Position numbers and translations under genes: made by a program. 10,813 nucleotides of DNA from the NCBI GenBank assembly GCA_023409795.1, contig JAEYQX010000044.1:1-10813 (forward strand), given 5' to 3'. This DNA comes from Pseudomonadota bacterium. GTDB taxonomy: Bacteria > Pseudomonadota > Alphaproteobacteria > Caulobacterales > Caulobacteraceae. This document shows, piece after piece, positions 6,873 through 10,813 of this stretch (its first letter is position 1; the number at the start of each line of letters is the position of its first letter). The notes under the pieces were generated by a model. It did not search any database and was not told the origin of the DNA. It was given only the letters and a program-made list of their open reading frames with translations.

Positions 6873-6892
6873 GGGCCGGCGGTGGCGATCGC

Positions 6893-8236
6893 CTACTGCG
6901 GATTGGCGGGGGGCAGGGCCCCCTCGCCACCGGTGCGATAGCGGTCACGCAGCATCAGGGTGCGCGACTGCAGCGGCTGCTCGACCCCGTCGACCACAAC
7001 GGCCGAGGGCTGGCTGAGCGGCTCCAGAGGATCGCCGGACCAGACCACCACGTCGCCGGCAGCCCCGGCCTTCAGCTCGCCGAACTGGCCCTCGAAGCCA
7101 AAGATGCGGGCCGGGTTGACGGTGATGGCGGCCAGGGCGGCGTCGAACGGCAGGCCATGCGACACGGCGTTGCCGGCGTTGTAGCGCATCTCGCGGATCC
7201 GGCCGGTGCCGTCCGATCCCTTGATCGCGATCACGACCCCGGCGGCGTGCAGGGCGGCGGCGTTCTGCATCCGCGCCCCGCGCATCTCCAGCGACGCGGG
7301 CAGGTTGGCCAGGGCGTTGACCAGGACCGGCACGCCGGCGGCGGCGATCTGGTCAGCGACCATCCAGCCCTCCTCGGCGCTGTCCAGGATGACCTTGACG
7401 CCTTCCTCCTGGGCCAGGCGCAGGACCTGCAGGATGTCCGAGGCGCGGCGCACCGTGACCACCAGCGGCATGGTGCCATTGGCAACCGGGATCAGGGCCT
7501 CCAGGTCCGCCCGCGACAGCGACAGGCCGCGCAGGCCCGCGCGCTCATAGGCGGCCTTGTTGCGGGCATAAAGGCGAACCTCGGCCAGGGTTTCCTTGAA
7601 CAGGACGAACTCGGCCCCGCGTGCGCCCCCGGCGACCCGCGCCCCGGCCTCGCCAAAGGGCGCCACCATGGCGACGCGCGGCTTGACCAGGATGTCCGTG
7701 CCGCTGTTCAGCTTGATCACCGCCGCCTGGCCGGCAAACAGGCCCGGCGTCTGGAAACCGCCGTGACCGGCACCGGCAAAGTCGGAATCGTCATGGGCAT
7801 GGCCCGATCCCGACCCGGCGTGGCGCGGCATGACCACCGCGCGGGTGATCCCGCCCAGGCGCGCCACCGGCAGGGCAAAGGACCAGGGGTCCAGCCCGTA
7901 GGAGACGTCAAAGGCTGCCGTCAGGCTGTTGGCCGCATTGCCCAGGTCGTTGGAGCCCGTCACCGACGAGATTTCCGATCCGCCCAGGCCGGCATCGACC
8001 GCCACCAGGCCCGGCGTGACCACCTTGCCCGTCGCGTCCACGACCTTCAGGCCAGCCGGGGCCGCGCCCGTGCCGACCGAAACCACCTTGCCGCCACGGA
8101 TCACCACCGTGCCGTTCTCGATGACCGAGGTCCCGGTCAGGATGCGGCCATTGGTAATGGCAATGTCCTGGGCCAGGGCCGGACCGCTCAGGGCCAGGGC
8201 GGCAACAGCGCCCGCAAGAAGTGACTTGATGCGCAT
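6893..8236 (-). CDS. Exported amidohydrolase-family protein lacking the HxH metal motif
   Basis: This 447-residue protein of the amidohydrolase superfamily (imidazolonepropionase-like) has a Sec signal peptide, with cleavage likely after ALA at residue 22. The N-terminal composite beta domain, TPGL (74-77), the C-terminal AALAAITVNPARIFG block and GAAGDVVVWSGDP (391-403) place it in the family. Where active members have PGxxDxHxH, it reads PGLVAVDAG (75-83), so both histidines are gone. The later His-bearing strands read LVVTV and VILDSAE, also without histidine. Only the Asp near the end of the barrel (Asp342 in GSD) remains. A His-rich glycine loop (about 139-159) is present. It starts 3 bp after the upstream amidohydrolase gene, with AGGGAG inside that gene's end as ribosome binding site. 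A non-catalytic partner subunit is the likeliest reading; a different metal site cannot be excluded. Confidence 0.88.
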   Translation of the reverse strand: MRIKSLLAGAVAALALSGPALAQDIAITNGRILTGTSVIENGTVVIRGGKVVSVGTGAAPAGLKVVDATGKVVTPGLVAVDAGLGGSEISSVTGSNDLGNAANSLTAAFDVSYGLDPWSFALPVARLGGITRAVVMPRHAGSGSGHAHDDSDFAGAGHGGFQTPGLFAGQAAVIKLNSGTDILVKPRVAMVAPFGEAGARVAGGARGAEFVLFKETLAEVRLYARNKAAYERAGLRGLSLSRADLEALIPVANGTMPLVVTVRRASDILQVLRLAQEEGVKVILDSAEEGWMVADQIAAAGVPVLVNALANLPASLEMRGARMQNAAALHAAGVVIAIKGSDGTGRIREMRYNAGNAVSHGLPFDAALAAITVNPARIFGFEGQFGELKAGAAGDVVVWSGDPLEPLSQPSAVVVDGVEQPLQSRTLMLRDRYRTGGEGALPPANPQ

Positions 8237-8239
8237 GGT

Positions 8240-9727
8240 TCAGCGAGCTCCCTGGGCGTTGCCAGCCGCAGCCTGGCCATAGCCAGGCTGGCCCAGTTCG
8301 AAATCGGATACGGGTTGGTAGGCCGGGTTGGTGCGGTCAAAGGCCAGGCCACCGTCGATGAAGACCTGATCGGCGCGGGCATAGACCGAGAAGGGGATGG
8401 CGCTCCAGATCACCACGTCGGCGCGCTTGCCGACCTCCAGCGAGCCGGTTTCCCGCTCGATGCCGATGGCCTTGGCGGCGTTCAGCGTGATCCAGGAGAT
8501 GGCCTGGGCCTCGGAGATATCCATCCCGGCGCGACGACCGGCCGACAGCGCCGCCGCCGCCTCCTGGTTCAGGCGCTGGGTCAGGTATTCGTCATCCGAG
8601 TGGATCACGGCGCACGAGCCCTCGGGCGCGTCGGTCAGGGCCGCGTTCTCCTCGATGCCATCCAGGGCCTCCATCTTGAAGCCCCACCAGCCGGTCCACA
8701 TGGCCGCGCACACCTCCTCGCGGGCCAGGCGCGGCGCGATCTTGTAGGCCTCAACCGCGTGGTGGAAGGTCTTGATCCTGTAGCCAAACTCGTTGGCGAT
8801 ATCGAGCATGACCGCCATCTCGTCGGCGCGATAGCAGTGGTTCTGGATCATGATCGAGCCATCCAGCACGCCGGCCAGGGTCTCCATCTGCAGGTTACGG
8901 GTCGGGGGCGTGCCCTTGCCGTCCTCGCGCCACTTGTCCCACTTGGCCTTGTAATCGCGCGCGGCGATGAAGGCGGCGCGATAGCCGGCCACATTGCCCA
9001 TGCCGGTGGCCGGGGACTGGTTACGGCTGCCATAGACACGGCTGGGGTTCTCGCCACAGGCCATCTTCAGGCCATAGGGGGCTCCGGGGAACTTCATCCC
9101 CTGCATGGTGACCGAGGGCACGTTGCGCAGGGTGACGCCGCGACCACCGAACAGGTTGGCCGAGCCCGGCAGGATCTGGAGCGTGGTCACCCCACCGGCG
9201 CGGGCGGTATTGAAGCCCGGGTCCTGGGGCCACACCGAGTGCTCGGCCCAGACCTGTGCGGTATTGGGGTTGGTCGCCTCGTTACCGTCGCTCATGCCCT
9301 GGACGCCCGGGGACGGGTAAACGCCCAGGTGCGAGTGGATGTCGATGATGCCCGGGGTGACAAAGCGACCGCGCGCATCCACCACCTGGTGGCCGCCCGG
9401 CACGGGGGTCGAGGCATCGCCGACGGCGGCAATGCGGCCATCGGTGACCACGACCACGCCATTGTCGATCTTCTCGCCGGCCCCGGTGAAGACCGTGGCC
9501 CCGACCAGGGCCATGTTCTGGCGCGGCAGGCCGCGATAGGTCGACGGATAGGGGTCCTGGTTGGCCCAGCCATCCAGGCCTGGTGCCATGGTCCGGTCGC
9601 TGGAAGCCGTGGCCGCGCTGTCGGACGACGAAGCCGGGCCGGTCGAGGCACAGGCGGACAGGGCCAGGGCCCCGAGCGCGCAGGTAAGAACAGCGAGGCT
9701 TGGGCCCCGCAGACGATTAAGCAACAT
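8240..9727 (-). CDS. Amidohydrolase-family lipoprotein with complete metal site
   Basis: This 495-residue member of the amidohydrolase superfamily is predicted to be lipidated and exported. The signal ends in a lipobox LSAC with Cys26 as the lipid anchor. Ala at +2 fits outer-membrane sorting. Candidate metal ligands are all present: His131 and His133 in DIHSH, Lys221 in LKMACGENP as a possible carbamylated bridge, His297 in QNHCYR, His323 in FHHAVEAYK and Asp378 in IHSDDE. It should hydrolyse a C-N or similar bond of a periplasmic substrate, possibly a peptide derivative or cyclic amide; the substrate is unknown. The ATG at 9727 is chosen over a TTG 12 codons upstream because GAGGGGG stands nine bases before it and the lipoprotein signal then has normal length. 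It is coupled to the degenerate paralogue downstream. Confidence 0.93.
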   Translation of the reverse strand: MLLNRLRGPSLAVLTCALGALALSACASTGPASSSDSAATASSDRTMAPGLDGWANQDPYPSTYRGLPRQNMALVGATVFTGAGEKIDNGVVVVTDGRIAAVGDASTPVPGGHQVVDARGRFVTPGIIDIHSHLGVYPSPGVQGMSDGNEATNPNTAQVWAEHSVWPQDPGFNTARAGGVTTLQILPGSANLFGGRGVTLRNVPSVTMQGMKFPGAPYGLKMACGENPSRVYGSRNQSPATGMGNVAGYRAAFIAARDYKAKWDKWREDGKGTPPTRNLQMETLAGVLDGSIMIQNHCYRADEMAVMLDIANEFGYRIKTFHHAVEAYKIAPRLAREEVCAAMWTGWWGFKMEALDGIEENAALTDAPEGSCAVIHSDDEYLTQRLNQEAAAALSAGRRAGMDISEAQAISWITLNAAKAIGIERETGSLEVGKRADVVIWSAIPFSVYARADQVFIDGGLAFDRTNPAYQPVSDFELGQPGYGQAAAGNAQGAR

Positions 9728-9736
9728 GGGCGAGAT

Positions 9737-9743
9737 CCCCCTC
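9737..9743 (-). promoter_or_regulatory. Ribosome binding site that fixes the lipoprotein start
   Basis: GAGGGGG on the minus strand is nine bases from the ATG at 9727 and supports that start over the TTG at 9763. A 5-bp hairpin, CCCGC/GCGGG (9747-9760), lies just before it and could affect access to the site. Confidence 0.6.
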
Positions 9744-9828
9744 GCACCCGCATGGGCGGGCAAACAATGGGACCCATAAAATCGTCAGAGTGCTGCGCGG
9801 TAAAGCTCTAAATCCCGCGAAGATGACC

Positions 9829-10110
9829 TCAGGCCTGCGACAGGCGCTGGCGCACCTCGTCGTCCTCCAGGTCGGCAATCTCGATCATCTTCAGGCGCGA
9901 CTGGCCGCCACGTGCCAGGCTGACCGCGCGCCTGGGCACGCCGAGCGCCTTGGCCAGGAAGGCGACCAGGGCGGCATTGGCCTCGCCCTCCACCGGCTGG
10001 GCCCGTACTCGCACCTTCAGCACCGGCCGCCCGTCGGGATCCACGTCCCAGCCGTCGATCCGGTCGGCATTGGCGCGCGGGGTCAGCTTGATGGCAAGGC
10101 GGGCGGTCAT
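9829..10110 (-). CDS. DUF167/YggU family protein
   Basis: This small conserved protein of 93 residues has unknown function. Family features are the KLTPRANADRI opening (8-18), LKVRVRAQPVEGEANAAL (31-48) and a GGQSRLKMIEI segment (68-78). These correspond to the conserved P-V-D/E-G-x-A-N core of E. coli YggU and archaeal homologues. The fold is a small alpha/beta domain; no catalytic residues are established and no signal peptide or membrane segment is seen. AAGAGGGGG lies almost against the ATG as a ribosome binding site. The gene sits between the etfA terminator and the amidohydrolase pair, all on the minus strand. The terminator implies its own promoter, which I could not locate. Whether it reads into the amidohydrolase genes 100 bp downstream is open. 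Confidence 0.92.
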   Translation of the reverse strand: MTARLAIKLTPRANADRIDGWDVDPDGRPVLKVRVRAQPVEGEANAALVAFLAKALGVPRRAVSLARGGQSRLKMIEIADLEDDEVRQRLSQA

Positions 10111-10172
10111 GCCCCCTCTTTGCCCGTGGTGCCGATATTGGCAAGGCCAGCGGCTGGCGGGGAACCAGAATT

Positions 10173-10205
10173 AGAAAACGCCCCGACGGCTACCCGTCGG
10201 GGCGT
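10173..10205 (-). terminator. Intrinsic terminator of etfA
   Basis: ACGCCCCGACGG and CCGTCGGGGCGT form a perfect 12-bp stem with a 4-base loop. On the minus strand it is followed by TTTCTAATT. It begins 23 bases past the etfA stop codon and separates etfA from the DUF167 gene. Confidence 0.92.
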
Positions 10206-10228
10206 CTTCAAGCCTGAAGGCCTGGGGC

Positions 10229-10813
10229 TTAGCCCAGGGCGGTCATCAGTTCCGGAACGACCGTCTTGTAGTCGCCCACGATGCCATAGTCGGCCACCTG
10301 GAAGATCGGGGCGTCGGCATCCTTGTTGATGGCGACGATGATCTTGGAGTCCTTCATGCCGGCCAGGTGCTGGATCGCACCCGAGATACCGATGGCGATA
10401 TAGACCTGCGGTGCGACGACCTTGCCGGTCTGGCCGACCTGATAGTCGTTCGGGGCATAGCCGGCATCGACAGCGGCGCGCGAGGCGCCGACGGCGGCAC
10501 CCAGCTTGTCGGCCAGCGGTTCGATGACAGCGGCGAACTCTTCGGCCGAACCCAGGGCGCGACCGCCCGAGACGACGATCTTGGCAGCGCCCAGTTCCGG
10601 ACGGTCCGACTTGACCATTTCTTCCGAAACGAAGGCGATCTTGGCCCCTTCGGCGGCGGCGACGGTTTCGACGGGGGCCGAGCCACCTTCGCCAGCGGCG
10701 GTGAAGGCGGTCGGACGCACGGTGATCACCTTCTTGGCGTCCGAGGTCTGGATGGTCTCCAGCGCGTTGCCGGCGTAGATCGGGCGCACGAAGGTGTCGG
10801 CCGAGACGACTTC
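10229..10813 (-). CDS. etfA: Electron transfer flavoprotein subunit alpha (5' part missing)
   Basis: This is the C-terminal 194 residues of ETF alpha; the frame stays open to the window edge, so the N-terminal part of an approximately 310-residue protein is cut off. ETF accepts electrons from acyl-CoA and other dehydrogenases and passes them to ETF-ubiquinone oxidoreductase. The visible part is the FAD-binding domain: GASRAAVDAG, QVGQTGKVVAP, the signature GISGAIQHLAGMKDSKIIV, then the nearly invariant AINKDADAPIF and ADYGIVGD segments. The reading frame continues upstream of an internal GTG as EVVSADTFVRPIYAGNA, matching the family, so that GTG is not the start. etfB is expected just outside the window. 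A perfect terminator follows. Confidence 0.97.
   Translation of the reverse strand, partial: EVVSADTFVRPIYAGNALETIQTSDAKKVITVRPTAFTAAGEGGSAPVETVAAAEGAKIAFVSEEMVKSDRPELGAAKIVVSGGRALGSAEEFAAVIEPLADKLGAAVGASRAAVDAGYAPNDYQVGQTGKVVAPQVYIAIGISGAIQHLAGMKDSKIIVAINKDADAPIFQVADYGIVGDYKTVVPELMTALG

Larger units (their letters stand above)
6581..6892. other. Gene-free intergenic stretch of 312 bp
   Basis: No credible gene was found here. From right to left, as the minus strand is read, it holds a stem-loop just after the amidohydrolase stop (6843-6872) and about 140 bp without clear signals. These are followed by a weak inverted repeat GATGGC/GCCATC (6682-6705), a G-rich repeat tail (6664-6676), the strong terminator (6632-6663), and a palindrome in the leader of the YaiI-family gene (6616-6629). 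A 71-codon open frame at 6733-6948 overlaps the end of the amidohydrolase gene in another frame and shows no protein-like features. Confidence 0.6.

Noticed and set aside
6733..6948. 71-codon minus-strand open frame after the amidohydrolase
   Set aside because: It overlaps the amidohydrolase end in another frame, is Pro/Arg-rich and lacks a recognisable start context.
6815..8224. 469-codon plus-strand open frame opposite the second amidohydrolase
   Set aside because: Arg/Gln/His/Gly-rich shadow composition, while the minus strand encodes a signal peptide and a clear superfamily protein.
8315..9811. 498-codon plus-strand open frame opposite the lipoprotein amidohydrolase
   Set aside because: Same shadow pattern. 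All recognisable motifs are on the minus strand.

Overview
The window is very GC-rich and densely coded, with short intergenic gaps. It carries alphaproteobacterial housekeeping genes: the ubiE-ubiB pair, the 3' part of etfA, arfB and phhB. Secreted amidohydrolases and C/G-rich palindromic intergenic repeats also occur. Together these suggest a member of the Caulobacteraceae (Brevundimonas or Caulobacter type). This placement rests on overall resemblance, not on a marker-gene comparison.

Layout from left to right. Positions 1-123 hold a structured intergenic repeat. Positions 124-2704 hold a minus-strand gene set read in the order phhB (pterin-4a-carbinolamine dehydratase), an NAD-type short-chain dehydrogenase and a coniferyl-aldehyde-dehydrogenase-like ALDH. 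The first two overlap by 4 bp. A 125-bp divergent promoter region separates this set from the plus-strand set ubiE - ubiB - small secreted protein (2830-5713). The secreted gene converges with a minus-strand pair, arfB and a YaiI/YqxD-family gene (5721-6580), and both convergent stop codons lie inside one perfect inverted repeat. A 312-bp gene-free stretch (6581-6892) contains a strong intrinsic terminator. Next come two minus-strand periplasmic amidohydrolases separated by 3 bp (6893-9727), then a small DUF167/YggU gene (9829-10110). The window ends in the C-terminal part of etfA (10229-10813), which has its own perfect intrinsic terminator.

How the genes work together. UbiE and UbiB both serve ubiquinone synthesis, and ETF delivers electrons from acyl-CoA and other dehydrogenases to that quinone pool through ETF-quinone oxidoreductase. 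ArfB rescues stalled ribosomes. The amidohydrolase pair looks like one extracytoplasmic functional unit. The upstream partner is a lipoprotein with a complete set of candidate metal ligands. The downstream partner is a Sec-exported homologue that has lost the HxH motif and other ligands.

I see no phage, transposon, CRISPR array, tRNA or rRNA, and no clear candidate for an undescribed defence or mobile system. The most unusual items are the amidohydrolase pair with one apparently metal-less member, the phhB-SDR coupling, the uncharacterised secreted protein behind ubiB, and the structured intergenic repeats.
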